From NCBI RefSeq assembly GCF_004214895.1, contig NZ_CP035952.1, positions 1,054,001 to 1,118,000 of the forward strand: 64,000 nucleotides of DNA, given 5' to 3'. A program made the translations under genes and the position numbers. Below, piece by piece: positions 35,954 to 45,144 of the stretch. The notes under the pieces were generated by a model. That model made no database searches. It had not been told where the DNA came from and saw only the letters and a list, made by a program, of their open reading frames with translations. Every line of letters starts with the position of its first letter. Within the stretch, counting starts at the first letter, position 1. Source of the DNA: Pseudomonas tructae. Lineage in GTDB: Bacteria > Pseudomonadota > Gammaproteobacteria > Pseudomonadales > Pseudomonadaceae.

Positions 35954-36850
35954 GTGAAAGCCAGGTCCGATGAATTGCAGGTGTTCGTCTCGGTGATCGA
36001 GTTCGGCTCGATTTCCGCAGCCGCCGAGCAGGGCGGGCAGACGCCTTCGGCGATCAGCCGGACCTTGTCGCGCCTGGAGGCCAAGCTTGGCACCACGCTG
36101 ATCAACCGTACCACCCGGCGCATGGACCTGACCGAAGAAGGGCGGTTCTTCTTCGAGCGGGCCAAGGCGATCCTGCAGCAGATGGACGAACTCGAGGAGC
36201 ATCTGTCGCTGCACCACCTGACGCCGTCGGGGCGGTTGCGCATCAACGCGGCGCTGCCGTTCATGCTGCACGCCATCGTGCCCTGGGTCGGTGAGTTTCG
36301 TGCGTTGTATCCGCAGATCCAGCTGGAGCTCAACACCAGCGACCTGATCATCGACCTGATCGAGCAAAGCACTGATGTGGCCATCCGCATTGGCGAGCTG
36401 GCCGACTCCAGTCTGCATGCCCGTTCGCTGGGCTGCAGCCCGCTGAACGTGCTGGCCAGTCCTGAGTACCTGGCCCGTCACGGCGCCGTACAGCGTGTCG
36501 AAGACTTGCAACAGCATGTGCTGCTGGGCTTCACCCAGACCGAGACCCTCAACCACTGGCCATTGCGCCATGCCGAAGGCGATCGCCTGCTGATCCGCCC
36601 GAGCCTGTCGGCGTCCAGTGGGGAAACCCTGCGCGAATTGGCCCTGGCCGGCGAGGGCATCGTCTGCCTGTCGCACTTCATGACCCATGAAGACATCCGC
36701 AGCGGGCGCCTGCAGGTGATCCTGGCCGAGCACAACAGTGGTTATCGCCAGCCGATCAATGCGGTGTACTACCGCAACACCCAGCTGGCCTTGCGCATCC
36801 AGTGCTTTCTCGACTTCATTCAGAAGAAGCTGGCGATCTACGCCTGCTGA
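35954..36850 (+). CDS. LysR-type transcriptional regulator, likely linked to mdaB
   Basis: A 298-residue LysR regulator of the large CrgA/DmlR-like group: winged helix ELQVFVSVIEFGSISAAAEQ and RTLSRLEAKLGTTLINRTTR, then an effector domain (LNVLASPEYLARHGAV). The start is the GTG at 35954, which places the helix-turn-helix at the normal distance; the open frame continues upstream into mdaB but reads unlike a LysR there. It lies 67 bases after mdaB on the same strand and may be co-transcribed with it. The product ends with a short helical tail. Confidence 0.86.
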   Translation: MKARSDELQVFVSVIEFGSISAAAEQGGQTPSAISRTLSRLEAKLGTTLINRTTRRMDLTEEGRFFFERAKAILQQMDELEEHLSLHHLTPSGRLRINAALPFMLHAIVPWVGEFRALYPQIQLELNTSDLIIDLIEQSTDVAIRIGELADSSLHARSLGCSPLNVLASPEYLARHGAVQRVEDLQQHVLLGFTQTETLNHWPLRHAEGDRLLIRPSLSASSGETLRELALAGEGIVCLSHFMTHEDIRSGRLQVILAEHNSGYRQPINAVYYRNTQLALRIQCFLDFIQKKLAIYAC

Positions 36851-36968
36851 GCGTTTCCATTCGCGACAGCTTCTGTCCATGCGCGGCGAAATTTCCTGGG
36901 GTGTTTGATAACTCGTCTGACTTCAGCCTTAATGGCTGTTCAACGAAAACAACACTAAGGAAGCTCTC

Positions 36969-38636
36969 ATGCGCGTTGTGATGTTCCGATCCCTGGCTCT
37001 GGGCGCCGCAATCCTCGCCAGTAACGCGGCTTACGCGGTGACGCTGGAAGGCGGTGCGGTCGCCGCCCCTGATCAATATGGTGCACAGGTTGCTGCCGAT
37101 ATCCTCAAGAAGGGTGGCAACGCGGTGGACGCAGCGGTGGCCACCGCCTTCACCCTGGCGGTCACCTACCCCGAGGCGGGCAACATCGGCGGCGGTGGTT
37201 TCATGACCCTCTATGTCGACGGCAAGGCCTACTTCCTCGACTACCGCGAAACCGCGCCGAAGGCCGCCAGCCGCAACATGTACCTGGACGACAAGGGTGA
37301 GATCATCGAGAACCTCAGCCTGGTCGGCTCCCGCGCCGCCGGCGTACCCGGTACGGTGATGGGGCTGTGGGAGGCGCATCAGAAGTTTGGCAAGCTGCCC
37401 TGGGCCGAGCTGCTGACCCCGGCGGTCGGCTACGCCAAGAACGGCTTCAAGGTTGCCTCCAAACAGTACCAGTACCGCGAAGATGCCCTGGGCCTGTTCA
37501 AGGACAGCACCAACTTCAACGACTATTTCGGCAGCATGAAAGTCGGCGAGACCTTCAAGCAGCCAGAGCTGGCGCAGACCCTGGAGCGCATTGCCGACAA
37601 GGGCGTCAGCGAGTTCTATCAGGGCAAGACCGCCGACCTTCTGGTGGCGCAGATGCAGGCCGACAAGGGCCTGATCAGCAAGGACGACCTCAAGGATTAC
37701 AAGGCCGTATGGCGTGAGCCGATGAAGATCGACTGGCGCGGCAACGTCGTCTACACCGCGCCACTGCCAAGCTCGGGCGGCATCGCGCTGGCGCAACTGC
37801 TGGGTATCAAGCAAGCGCGCGCCGCTGACTTCCAGGGTGTCGAGCTGAACTCGGCGCGTTACATTCACCTGCTGGCCGAAATCGAAAAACGCGTGTTCGC
37901 CGACCGTGCCGACTACTTGGGCGACCCGGCGTTCTCCAAGGTGCCGGTTGAGCAACTGATCGCCAAGGACTACATCGCCAAGCGCGCTCAGGAGGTCAAT
38001 CCGGCTGCCATCTCGGAAACCGAGAAAGTCCGCCCGGGCCTTGAACCGCACCAGACCACGCACTTCTCCATCGTCGACCGGCAGGGTAACGCGGTCAGCA
38101 ACACTTACACCCTGAACTGGGACTACGGCAGTGGCGTAGTGGTCAAGGGTGCAGGCTTTTTGCTCAACGACGAAATGGACGACTTCAGTTCCAAGCCAGG
38201 TGTGGCCAACGCCTTTGGTGTGGTCGGCGGCGATGCCAACGCGATCGAGCCGGGCAAGCGTATGCTCTCGTCGATGAGCCCGAGCCTGGTAACCCGCGAT
38301 GGCAATGTCACCCTGGTGCTGGGCACCCCGGGTGGCTCGCGGATCTTCACCTCGATCTTTCAGGTGCTGAACAACCTGTATGACTACAACCTGCCGCTGG
38401 AAAAAGCCGTGGCTGCGCAGCGCGTGCATCACCAGTTGCTGCCCAAGGACACGATCTACTTCGATGCCTTTGCTCCGCTTACCGGCGAGGTCGCGCAAGA
38501 CCTGAAGAAGATGGGTTACACCCTGGAAGATCAGGGTTGGGAGATGGGCGACATCCAGGCCATCCGGGTCAATGGCAAGGTGCTGGAAACCGCTTCCGAT
38601 CCGCGTGGGCGGGGAGTGGGGCAGATCGTTAAGTAA
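36969..38636 (+). CDS. ggt: Gamma-glutamyltranspeptidase precursor
   Basis: A 555-residue periplasmic enzyme that hydrolyses or transfers the gamma-glutamyl group of glutathione and related amides. A signal peptide ends at NAAYA near residue 22. The proenzyme cuts itself before the conserved Thr in TTHFSIVD; by position this is Thr363, which becomes the N-terminal nucleophile of the small subunit. Further family motifs are GNAVDAAVATAFTLAVTYPE and LNDEMDDFSSKPG. AAGGAAGCTCTC precedes the ATG. It converges with the chemoreceptor gene across a REP hairpin. Confidence 0.94.
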   Translation: MRVVMFRSLALGAAILASNAAYAVTLEGGAVAAPDQYGAQVAADILKKGGNAVDAAVATAFTLAVTYPEAGNIGGGGFMTLYVDGKAYFLDYRETAPKAASRNMYLDDKGEIIENLSLVGSRAAGVPGTVMGLWEAHQKFGKLPWAELLTPAVGYAKNGFKVASKQYQYREDALGLFKDSTNFNDYFGSMKVGETFKQPELAQTLERIADKGVSEFYQGKTADLLVAQMQADKGLISKDDLKDYKAVWREPMKIDWRGNVVYTAPLPSSGGIALAQLLGIKQARAADFQGVELNSARYIHLLAEIEKRVFADRADYLGDPAFSKVPVEQLIAKDYIAKRAQEVNPAAISETEKVRPGLEPHQTTHFSIVDRQGNAVSNTYTLNWDYGSGVVVKGAGFLLNDEMDDFSSKPGVANAFGVVGGDANAIEPGKRMLSSMSPSLVTRDGNVTLVLGTPGGSRIFTSIFQVLNNLYDYNLPLEKAVAAQRVHHQLLPKDTIYFDAFAPLTGEVAQDLKKMGYTLEDQGWEMGDIQAIRVNGKVLETASDPRGRGVGQIVK

Positions 38637-38647
38637 GTGTTGAGTCG

Positions 38648-38711
38648 ATCGCGGGGCAAGCCCGCTCCCACAGAAAATTGCAATCCTGTGGGAGCGGGCT
38701 TGCCCCGCGAT
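38648..38711. repeat. REP doublet (perfect inverted pair) between ggt and mcpS
   Basis: The arms ATCGCGGGGCAAGCCCGCTC (38648 on) and the exact complement ending at 38711 pair over about 26 bases around a 12-base loop (AAAATTGCAATC). It fills the 79-base gap between two convergent genes and ends four bases before the chemoreceptor stop, so it may act as a bidirectional transcript end or mRNA stabiliser. Confidence 0.92.
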
Positions 38712-38715
38712 GCTT

Positions 38716-40629
38716 TTAGACGCGGAAGTGGCTGACCATCGTCTGCAACTGGTTGCCCAGGCGCGCCAGTTCAACACTGGAGGCCGCGGTCTCGTCACTG
38801 GCCGCAGCCGTCTGCTCGGACACATCGCGCACATTGATGATGCTGCGGCTGATCTCTTCGGCCACCGCGCTCTGCTGTTCCGCCGCTGCAGCAATCTGCT
38901 GGTTCATCGACTGAATGTTCGACACTGTGCGAGTGATGCTTTCCAGCGAGGAACCGGCCTTGCGAGTCAGCTCGACGCTGCTGGCCGTCAGGTTGCGGCT
39001 GCCGAGCATCACATTGGCGACCTGCTGGGTACCGCTCTGCAGGCCAGCCACCAGCTCTTCGATCTCTTCGGTGGATTTTTGCGTACGCTGGGCCAGGCCG
39101 CGAACTTCGTCGGCGACCACGGCAAAACCACGCCCGGCTTCACCGGCACGGGCCGCTTCGATGGCGGCGTTGAGGGCCAGCAGGTTGGTTTGCTCAGCCA
39201 CCGATTTGATCACGTCCATGACGCTGCCGATCTTCTGGCTTTCCTGCTGCAGTTGGCCCATGGCTTCGGTGGAGCGATGCACTTCTTCTGCCAGGCGTTC
39301 GATCTGGCTGATGGCTTGGGCAACCACCTGGTCACCGGCACGGGCCTGGCTATCGGCATCGGTGGCCGCTTGCGAGGCGTGCTCGGCGTTGCGTGCCACT
39401 TCCTGTACGGTCGCGGCCATTTCGTGCATGGCGGTAGCGACCTGATCGGTTTCAACTTTCTGGCTGTTGACCCCGGCGCTGGTTTGCTCGGTGACGGCCG
39501 ACAGCTCTTCAGCTGCGCTGGCGATCTGGGTGACGCCGTCGCGAATGCCGGTGATCAGGTCGCGCAGGGTCGAGCCCATGCGCTGGATGCCTTGCTGCAG
39601 CACACCCAGTTCGTCGCGGCGGGTGACACGCAGGTTGTGAGTCAGGTCGCCGGCGGCGATTTTCTCGACTACTGCCAGAGTTTCACGCAGCGGGCGGGTG
39701 ATCTGCCGGGTGATGATCCACGCTGCCAGTACGCCGACCAGCAGTGCCAGCAGGGTGGCGGTCAGTTGCAAGCTACGGGCCTGCACGCTTTCGGCGTCAC
39801 GACGCTCGAGCTGGATCTGGTACAGGGCGTCGCTGGTCTTGACGATGTCAGCCCCTTGGACCGTCATCTCCTGACGTGCCACGGCAACATCGGCTGTGGC
39901 GTCGCGGAACTGGCGTACGGCGTCACGGTAGGCCATGACGGCGCTTTCGAACTGTTTGATGCGCGTCGCTTCGCCTGGCAATTGGCTGTTCAGGCCGGCG
40001 ATTTCGGCCAGGGCGGTATCGAGCTGACGCAGGGCCAGTTGCTCGGTCTCGCTGCTGATGTCGGCGATGTAGCTGCGCACGGCCAGGCGAACCAACAGCA
40101 GTTGTTCCTTGGTCTGGGTGATGGTGCGGAACTGCGCCAGCCGGTCACCCTCGGGCAGGGCCAGCACGTCGCGGTTGATCGCTTCGATCAGCTCGATGGC
40201 GCGGCTTGCGGCCTGGTTCATCGAGTCGCGCGCGGCCAGGCTGGTCTTGTAACCGGCGCGCATCTTGTTGATCGACACCTGGTACTCGCCAATGGTCTGC
40301 CCCAGGTCCTGGAGCAGCTTGATGTTCTCGGGGCTCTTGAAGCTCTTCAACAGCTTTTTCTGTTGTTCACTGAAGGCATTGAGCTTGACCTGGACATTGC
40401 CGGCCGCTGCGTCGTCGCCATTGGTCAACATGTACTGCAGGCGGGAGATGCGCAGGTCGGTCAGGTCGCCGTTCAGCTGGGTGATGTCGCTCATCCAGTT
40501 GCTGCGATTGATCAGGCTGCCCAGGCTGTTCCAGCCGGTCAGGGCCAGCAGGCCGGTAAGCAACAGCACCAGGCCAAAGCCCAGGCCGAGTTTCAGGTTG
40601 ACGCTGATGTTGGCAAACCAGCTATTCAT
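38716..40629 (-). CDS. mcpS: Methyl-accepting chemotaxis protein with HBM sensor domain (McpS-like)
   Basis: A 637-residue chemoreceptor. A membrane helix at residues 11-30, a large all-helical periplasmic domain of about 250 residues (helical bimodular, HBM), a second helix near 285-305, HAMP ([20 protein letters not shown]) and the cytoplasmic signalling hairpin with tip [20 protein letters not shown] follow in order. In P. putida KT2440 an HBM receptor, McpS, senses TCA-cycle acids such as malate, succinate and fumarate and lies next to ggt; the same neighbourhood here supports orthology, but ligand residues were not checked. The start ATG has GGAGGGATTGC before it. Confidence 0.86.
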   Translation of the reverse strand: MNSWFANISVNLKLGLGFGLVLLLTGLLALTGWNSLGSLINRSNWMSDITQLNGDLTDLRISRLQYMLTNGDDAAAGNVQVKLNAFSEQQKKLLKSFKSPENIKLLQDLGQTIGEYQVSINKMRAGYKTSLAARDSMNQAASRAIELIEAINRDVLALPEGDRLAQFRTITQTKEQLLLVRLAVRSYIADISSETEQLALRQLDTALAEIAGLNSQLPGEATRIKQFESAVMAYRDAVRQFRDATADVAVARQEMTVQGADIVKTSDALYQIQLERRDAESVQARSLQLTATLLALLVGVLAAWIITRQITRPLRETLAVVEKIAAGDLTHNLRVTRRDELGVLQQGIQRMGSTLRDLITGIRDGVTQIASAAEELSAVTEQTSAGVNSQKVETDQVATAMHEMAATVQEVARNAEHASQAATDADSQARAGDQVVAQAISQIERLAEEVHRSTEAMGQLQQESQKIGSVMDVIKSVAEQTNLLALNAAIEAARAGEAGRGFAVVADEVRGLAQRTQKSTEEIEELVAGLQSGTQQVANVMLGSRNLTASSVELTRKAGSSLESITRTVSNIQSMNQQIAAAAEQQSAVAEEISRSIINVRDVSEQTAAASDETAASSVELARLGNQLQTMVSHFRV

Positions 40630-40839
40630 GCAATCCCTCCAGGAACGTTGTGCTTCTTGATCCGAATCGGTGGAAGGTTGTTGTTATTCATGGCCAGCCG
40701 ATGTTCTGAGCAGGGTTTATCGGCGGCTTGCGCCGGAGCTGAAACGCTATTTCAGCAAAAATGACCAACGGTAAGTAACAGCGCGTTTCTGCGGCCATCC
40801 TGAGCGTTCAGGCGGCCGCGAAACGGCGGCAAAGGTGGG

Positions 40840-41724
40840 TCAGAGTGCCCGTGCGCTGAAGGTGTCGCACTGGTTGATATCACCCTTGGCGAAGCCGGTC
40901 TTGAACCAGCGCTGGCGCTGCTGTGAGGTGCCGTGGGTAAACGAGTCCGGCACCACGCGGCCCTGGCCCTGCTGCTGCAGGCGGTCGTCACCGATAGCGT
41001 TGGCGGCGTTCAGGGCTTCTTCGATATCGCCCGGCTCCAGCCAGTTCAGGCGTTTTTGCGCCTGGTAGGCCCAGACTCCGGCCAGGCAGTCGGCCTGCAG
41101 CTCCTGGCGTACCAGCAAGCCATTGTCGCCCTCCATGCGCTCGCCACGTTGGCGGGCAGCCTGGACCTTGGCCGAGACGCCGAGCAGGGTTTGCACATGG
41201 TGGCCGACTTCGTGGGCGATTACATAAGCCTGGGCAAAATCGCCAGCGGCCGAGAAGCGCTGTTCCATTTCGCGGAAGAAGCTCATGTCCAGGTAGACTT
41301 TCTGGTCGGCCGGGCAATAGAACGGCCCGACCGCCGAAGAGGCAAAACCGCAGGCCGAGTTGATCTGGCCGCTGAACAGGATCAGGTTGGGGTCTTTGTA
41401 CTGGCGGCCGGCCTGGGCAAAGATGGCTTTCCAGGTGTCTTCGGTGTCGCCCAGGATCGAGCGGACAAACTCGGCCTGCTCGTCATTGGCCGGTGGTGCT
41501 TTGCTGCTGCCGGGGCTGACCGGCGCGGTCTGCTCCTGGCCCATCTGCCCGGCCAGTTGGCCGAGGATCTGCAGCGGGTCCTGGCCGGTGATCCAGCCAA
41601 TCCCGACAATCAACAGGATTGCCCCCAGGCTCAGGCCTTTGCCACCGCCGAAGCGCATGCCGCCACCACCCTCGCCACGGGCATCGACCACATTGTCGCT
41701 ACGCCTGCCTTTTCGCCATTGCAT
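40840..41724 (-). CDS. ypfJ: YpfJ-family neutral zinc metallopeptidase
   Basis: A 294-residue membrane-anchored protein of the YpfJ/KPN_02809 putative neutral zinc metallopeptidase family. A basic N-terminus with RKGRRSDNVVDARG is followed by a transmembrane helix (about residues 31-47), a Pro/Ser-rich linker and the peptidase-like domain. The zinc motif HEVGHH lies at 171-176. ACGFASSAVGPFYCPADQKV is the other strongly conserved block. Its substrate and role are not established in any organism that I know. A 200-base gap separates its start from pcaH. Confidence 0.86.
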   Translation of the reverse strand: MQWRKGRRSDNVVDARGEGGGGMRFGGGKGLSLGAILLIVGIGWITGQDPLQILGQLAGQMGQEQTAPVSPGSSKAPPANDEQAEFVRSILGDTEDTWKAIFAQAGRQYKDPNLILFSGQINSACGFASSAVGPFYCPADQKVYLDMSFFREMEQRFSAAGDFAQAYVIAHEVGHHVQTLLGVSAKVQAARQRGERMEGDNGLLVRQELQADCLAGVWAYQAQKRLNWLEPGDIEEALNAANAIGDDRLQQQGQGRVVPDSFTHGTSQQRQRWFKTGFAKGDINQCDTFSARAL

Positions 41725-41803
41725 GAGTGCTCTCCGGAGCTTGGAAACATGAAGTCAAAGATTAGTTCACCGTGCGGGGGGCTGTCAGGTTCCTGATCTA
41801 TCC

Positions 41804-41819
41804 ATAACCATTTGGTTAT
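41804..41819. promoter_or_regulatory. PcaQ-type operator upstream of pcaH
   Basis: ATAACC-ATTT-GGTTAT, inside an 18-base palindrome (41803-41820), agrees with the ATAACC-N4-GGTTAA site described for the LysR regulator PcaQ in rhizobia. It lies 105 bases before the pcaH ATG. No pcaQ gene is in the window. Confidence 0.65.
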
Positions 41820-41924
41820 GTCTGGCGCTGTTCTTTTCAGTATTCGCCGGGCCCCGCATGCCGGAAACTGCCTGCTCGCCTGCCACGCCCAGGCCCTCCA
41901 ATAATTCCAAGACAGGAGAACGGC

Positions 41925-42644
41925 ATGTCTGCGCAAGACAACAGTCGCTTCGCTATCCGTGATCGCAACTGGCACCCGAAAGCCTTCACCCCCGACTACA
42001 AGACCTCCGTCGCCCGTTCGCCGCGCCAGGCCCTGGTGAGCATCGCGCAGTCGGTCAGCGAAAGCACCGGGCCGGATTTTTCGCACCTTGCCTTCGGCCC
42101 CCACGACCACGACCTGCTGCTCAACTTCAACAACGGCGGGCTGCCGATCGGTGAGCGAATCGTCTTGGCCGGCCGCGTCTGCGACCAGCACGGCAAGCCG
42201 ATCCCGCACACCTTGGTAGAGATCTGGCAAGCCAATGCCGGTGGCCGCTACCGGCACAAGAACGACCGTTACCTGGCGCCGCTGGACCCCAACTTCGGCG
42301 GTGTCGGCCGCGCCCTGACCGACAGCCAGGGCTACTACAGCTTCCGCACCATCAAGCCGGGCCCGTACCCCTGGCGCAACGGCCCCAACGACTGGCGCCC
42401 GGCGCACATCCATGTGTCGATCAGCGGCCCGTCGATTGCCACGCGCTTGATTACCCAGTTGTACTTCGAAGGCGATCCGTTGATCCCGATGTGCCCGATC
42501 GTCAAGTCGATTGCCAACCCTGACGCGGTGCAGAGCCTGATCGCCCGCCTGGACATGAGCAATGCCAACCCCATGGACTGCCTGGCCTATCGCTTTGACA
42601 TCGTGTTGCGCGGGCAGCGCAAGACCCACTTTGAAAACTGCTGA
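41925..42644 (+). CDS. pcaH: Protocatechuate 3,4-dioxygenase beta subunit
   Basis: PcaH is the iron-bearing subunit of the enzyme that cleaves protocatechuate between C3 and C4 to beta-carboxy-cis,cis-muconate, the entry to the beta-ketoadipate pathway. The 239-residue protein has all four ferric ligands: Tyr109, Tyr148, His161 and His163, which become 108, 147, 160 and 162 after Met removal and match the known P. putida enzyme (408/447/460/462 in its numbering). CAGGAGAACGGC precedes the ATG. pcaG follows 11 bases later. Confidence 0.97.
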   Translation: MSAQDNSRFAIRDRNWHPKAFTPDYKTSVARSPRQALVSIAQSVSESTGPDFSHLAFGPHDHDLLLNFNNGGLPIGERIVLAGRVCDQHGKPIPHTLVEIWQANAGGRYRHKNDRYLAPLDPNFGGVGRALTDSQGYYSFRTIKPGPYPWRNGPNDWRPAHIHVSISGPSIATRLITQLYFEGDPLIPMCPIVKSIANPDAVQSLIARLDMSNANPMDCLAYRFDIVLRGQRKTHFENC

Positions 42645-42655
42645 GGAGGCGCCCC

Positions 42656-43261
42656 ATGCCTATTGAACTGCTGCCGGAAACCCCTTCGCAGACCGCCGGC
42701 CCTTACGTGCATATCGGCCTGGCCCTGGAGGCTGCCGGTAATCCGACTCGCGACCAGGAAATCTGGAATCGCATGGCCCAGGCTCAAGCGCCGGGTGAGC
42801 ACATCCTGGTGTTCGGCAATGTCTATGACGGCAATGGCCACTTGGTGCGCGACTCGTTCCTGGAGTTCTGGCAGGCCGACCACAAGGGTGACTACCACAG
42901 CGAATTCAATCTGGAAAAACCGTTCAACAGCTTTGGCCGCACTGCCACCACCTTCGATGCCGGTGAGTGGGCCCTGTACACCATCAAGCCGGGCGTGGCC
43001 CTTAACGCCGCCGGCGTGCCGATGGCGCCACATATAAATGTCAGCCTGTTCGCCCGTGGCATCAACATTCACCTGCAGACCCGTTTGTACTTCGATGACG
43101 AAGCCCAGGCCAATGCCCAGTGCCCGGTGCTCAACCTGATCGAGCAACCGCAGCGACGCGAGACGCTGGTGGCGACCCGCTGCGAAGTGGACGGCAAGCT
43201 GGCATACCGCTTTGATATCCGCATTCAGGGAGAAGGCGAGACGGTGTTCTTCGATTTCTGA
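42656..43261 (+). CDS. pcaG: Protocatechuate 3,4-dioxygenase alpha subunit
   Basis: PcaG is the non-metal subunit of protocatechuate 3,4-dioxygenase and forms part of the active-site wall. The 201-residue protein begins with the typical LLPETPSQTAGPYVHIGLAL and shares the intradiol dioxygenase beta-sandwich (FGNVYDGNGHLVRDSFLEFW) but lacks the iron ligands of PcaH, as expected. A strong GAGGAGG precedes the ATG, and the gene is co-transcribed with pcaH. Confidence 0.96.
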   Translation: MPIELLPETPSQTAGPYVHIGLALEAAGNPTRDQEIWNRMAQAQAPGEHILVFGNVYDGNGHLVRDSFLEFWQADHKGDYHSEFNLEKPFNSFGRTATTFDAGEWALYTIKPGVALNAAGVPMAPHINVSLFARGINIHLQTRLYFDDEAQANAQCPVLNLIEQPQRRETLVATRCEVDGKLAYRFDIRIQGEGETVFFDF

Positions 43262-43314
43262 TTGCGCTGCCTCTGCTGCGGGGCGATGTACCTGAACGTC
43301 GCCCTGCGGTATTT

Positions 43315-43329
43315 TGGAACCTGATTTCA
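43315..43329. promoter_or_regulatory. IclR-box-like sequence before the IclR-family gene
   Basis: TGGAACCTGATTTCA resembles the IclR consensus TGGAAATNATTTCCA and lies 46 bases before the start of the IclR-family gene, so it could be an autoregulatory site. A second TGGAA-N5-TT sequence lies before the DMT transporter gene at 44203. Confidence 0.35.
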
Positions 43330-43374
43330 TATTGTGCCGTTTGTGGGATTACCCCGGCACACATTTCAGGGACC

Positions 43375-44157
43375 ATGACCATGGCCGGCAGTCAGATCGA
43401 ACGTGCGTTGAGCCTTCTCGAACGCCTCACCAGCGAACCGCGCGGGCTGCCCCTGCAGTCCCTGGCCGAAGAGCTGGAGATCCCCAAGAGCGCCACCCAT
43501 CGCATGCTCGCCGAGCTGATGCGCCTGGGCTATGTGCGCCAGAATGCCGAGAGCAGCCGCTACCTCTTGAGTACCCGCCTGGTGGCCATGGGCTTTCGCT
43601 ACCTGGCCAGCAGCGGCGCCGATGTTGTCCAGCCGATTCTCGATCAACTGGCCCAGCAAACCGGTGAACTGGTGCGCCTGGGTGTGATCGACGGCGAACG
43701 CCAGACCTGGATCGCCAAGGCCCAGGGCGCTCGCTCCGGCTTGCGCTATGACCCGGACATGGGCCGTGATGCGCCGCTGTTCTACACCGCTTCCGGGCAT
43801 GCCTGGCTGTCGAGCCTGAGTGATGCCCAGGCGTTGCTGCTGGTGGAGCGCCAGGGGATTGCCAATCCTGCGGACTTCGGCCCCAATGCGCCGAAGTCCA
43901 ATGCCGAACTGCTCGAACGCCTGCGTATCGCCCGCGAGCATGGCTATGCCTGGGTGGCGGAGAGTTCGGCGTTGGGTACTTCGGCCCTGGCCGCAGTGGT
44001 GCGCCACCCGCTCGACGGGCACGCGGTGGGGGTGCTCAGCGTGGCCGGGCCCAGTGCGCGTATGAGTGAGGCACGCATGCACGCATTGGCGCCGGTGTTG
44101 CTGGCGGCAGCGGCGGAGTTGTCGGCGGCCAGCCCCGCGTCCGAGCTTTTCGTTTAG
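43375..44157 (+). CDS. IclR-family transcriptional regulator
   Basis: A 260-residue IclR-type regulator: an N-terminal winged helix (IERALSLLERLTSEPRGLPL and IPKSATHRMLAELMRLGYVR) followed by the GAF-like effector-binding domain with TASGHAWLSSLSD. IclR members often control aromatic catabolism (PcaR, PcaU, PobR). It lies downstream of pcaHG on the same strand and upstream of a transporter gene with an IclR-like site, so the transporter is a fair target. It may also act on pcaHG. The ATG at 43375 follows CAGGGACC. Confidence 0.88.
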   Translation: MTMAGSQIERALSLLERLTSEPRGLPLQSLAEELEIPKSATHRMLAELMRLGYVRQNAESSRYLLSTRLVAMGFRYLASSGADVVQPILDQLAQQTGELVRLGVIDGERQTWIAKAQGARSGLRYDPDMGRDAPLFYTASGHAWLSSLSDAQALLLVERQGIANPADFGPNAPKSNAELLERLRIAREHGYAWVAESSALGTSALAAVVRHPLDGHAVGVLSVAGPSARMSEARMHALAPVLLAAAAELSAASPASELFV

Positions 44158-44202
44158 GTGGGAGCAACTGTCTTGCACGGCTTTTTTCGCTTGCATTGAA
44201 AG

Positions 44203-44217
44203 TGGAACATGGTTCTA
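44203..44217. promoter_or_regulatory. IclR-box-like sequence before the DMT transporter gene
   Basis: TGGAACATGGTTCTA matches the pattern TGGAA-N5-TTYNA seen also at 43315. It is 49 bases before the transporter ATG. The match is short and unproven. Confidence 0.35.
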
Positions 44218-44265
44218 AATATTCCCCAGACGCTCCGCCCACGCTGAACCTGCGAGCCTATATTC

Positions 44266-45144
44266 ATGCCACGTCCCACTGCGCTCGACGCTGTCAGCCA
44301 ACCGCTCAAGGGCATCGCCCTGGTGGTCTTGGCGACGTTGCTGTTCGCCAGCCACGACGCCCTGTCCAAGTACCTGGCCGGCTTCTATCCGATTCTCTGG
44401 GTGGTGTGGGCGCGGTATCTGGTGCACACCTTGCTGATGATGGTGATCTTCCTGCCGCAGTCGGGCCTTCGCGTGCTGCGTACCCGCAGGCCCGGGCTGC
44501 AGACCCTGCGCGCGCTGTGTCTGTTGGGCACCAGCTTGTTGTTCACCACGGCCTTGCAGTACATCCCGTTGGCCGAGGCGACAGCGGTCAACTTCCTTGC
44601 GCCGTTGCTGGTCACGGCGTTGTCGCTGCCGCTGCTGGGCGAGAAGGTCACGCGTGGGCAGTGGGTGGCGGTGCTGGTGAGTTTCGTCGGCGTGACAGTG
44701 ATCATTCATCCGGGCGGTGCCTTGTTCACCCCGGCGGTGTTGCTACCATTCGGCTCGGCCTTGTGCTTCTGTTTCTACCAACTGCTGACGCGCAAACTCA
44801 GCGGCACCGACAGCCCGACCACCAGCAACTTCTTCACCGGCCTGCTCAACACCTTGGTGATGAGCGCTGTGGTGCCGATGTTCTGGCAGACACCGAGCCT
44901 GGTCCACGGATTGATGGCGGTGGCCCTGGGCACCTGCGGGATGACCGCGCACCTGTTCCTGACCCAGGCCTTTCGTCATGCGCCGCCGGCCATGCTGGCG
45001 CCATTCAGTTACTGTCAGATCGTGTTCGCCGGGATTCTTGGCCTGGTGCTGTTCGGACACAGCCCGGACATGGCCGGGCTGGTGGGGATTGCCTTGATCT
45101 GCCTGAGCGGCCTGGGCGCCGCTTGGTTGCAGCGTCGCCGTTAG
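44266..45144 (+). CDS. DMT-superfamily (EamA) transporter
   Basis: A 292-residue inner-membrane protein with about ten hydrophobic helices and two EamA repeats (LFASHDALSKYLAGFYPILW in the first half, AEATAVNFLAPLLVTALSLP at its end). EamA carriers export or import metabolites such as amino acids, and some serve as aromatic-acid carriers; the substrate cannot be told. It lies between an IclR regulator and the convergent MFS gene, whose stop codon it overlaps by four bases. Its place in the protocatechuate/quinate block makes an aromatic or hydroaromatic acid a possible cargo. Confidence 0.87.
   Translation: MPRPTALDAVSQPLKGIALVVLATLLFASHDALSKYLAGFYPILWVVWARYLVHTLLMMVIFLPQSGLRVLRTRRPGLQTLRALCLLGTSLLFTTALQYIPLAEATAVNFLAPLLVTALSLPLLGEKVTRGQWVAVLVSFVGVTVIIHPGGALFTPAVLLPFGSALCFCFYQLLTRKLSGTDSPTTSNFFTGLLNTLVMSAVVPMFWQTPSLVHGLMAVALGTCGMTAHLFLTQAFRHAPPAMLAPFSYCQIVFAGILGLVLFGHSPDMAGLVGIALICLSGLGAAWLQRRR

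Noticed and set aside
35954..36850. Upstream extension of the LysR gene to 35822
   Set aside because: The added 44 residues lie inside mdaB and do not resemble a LysR N-terminus; the GTG at 35954 gives the usual distance to the helix-turn-helix.
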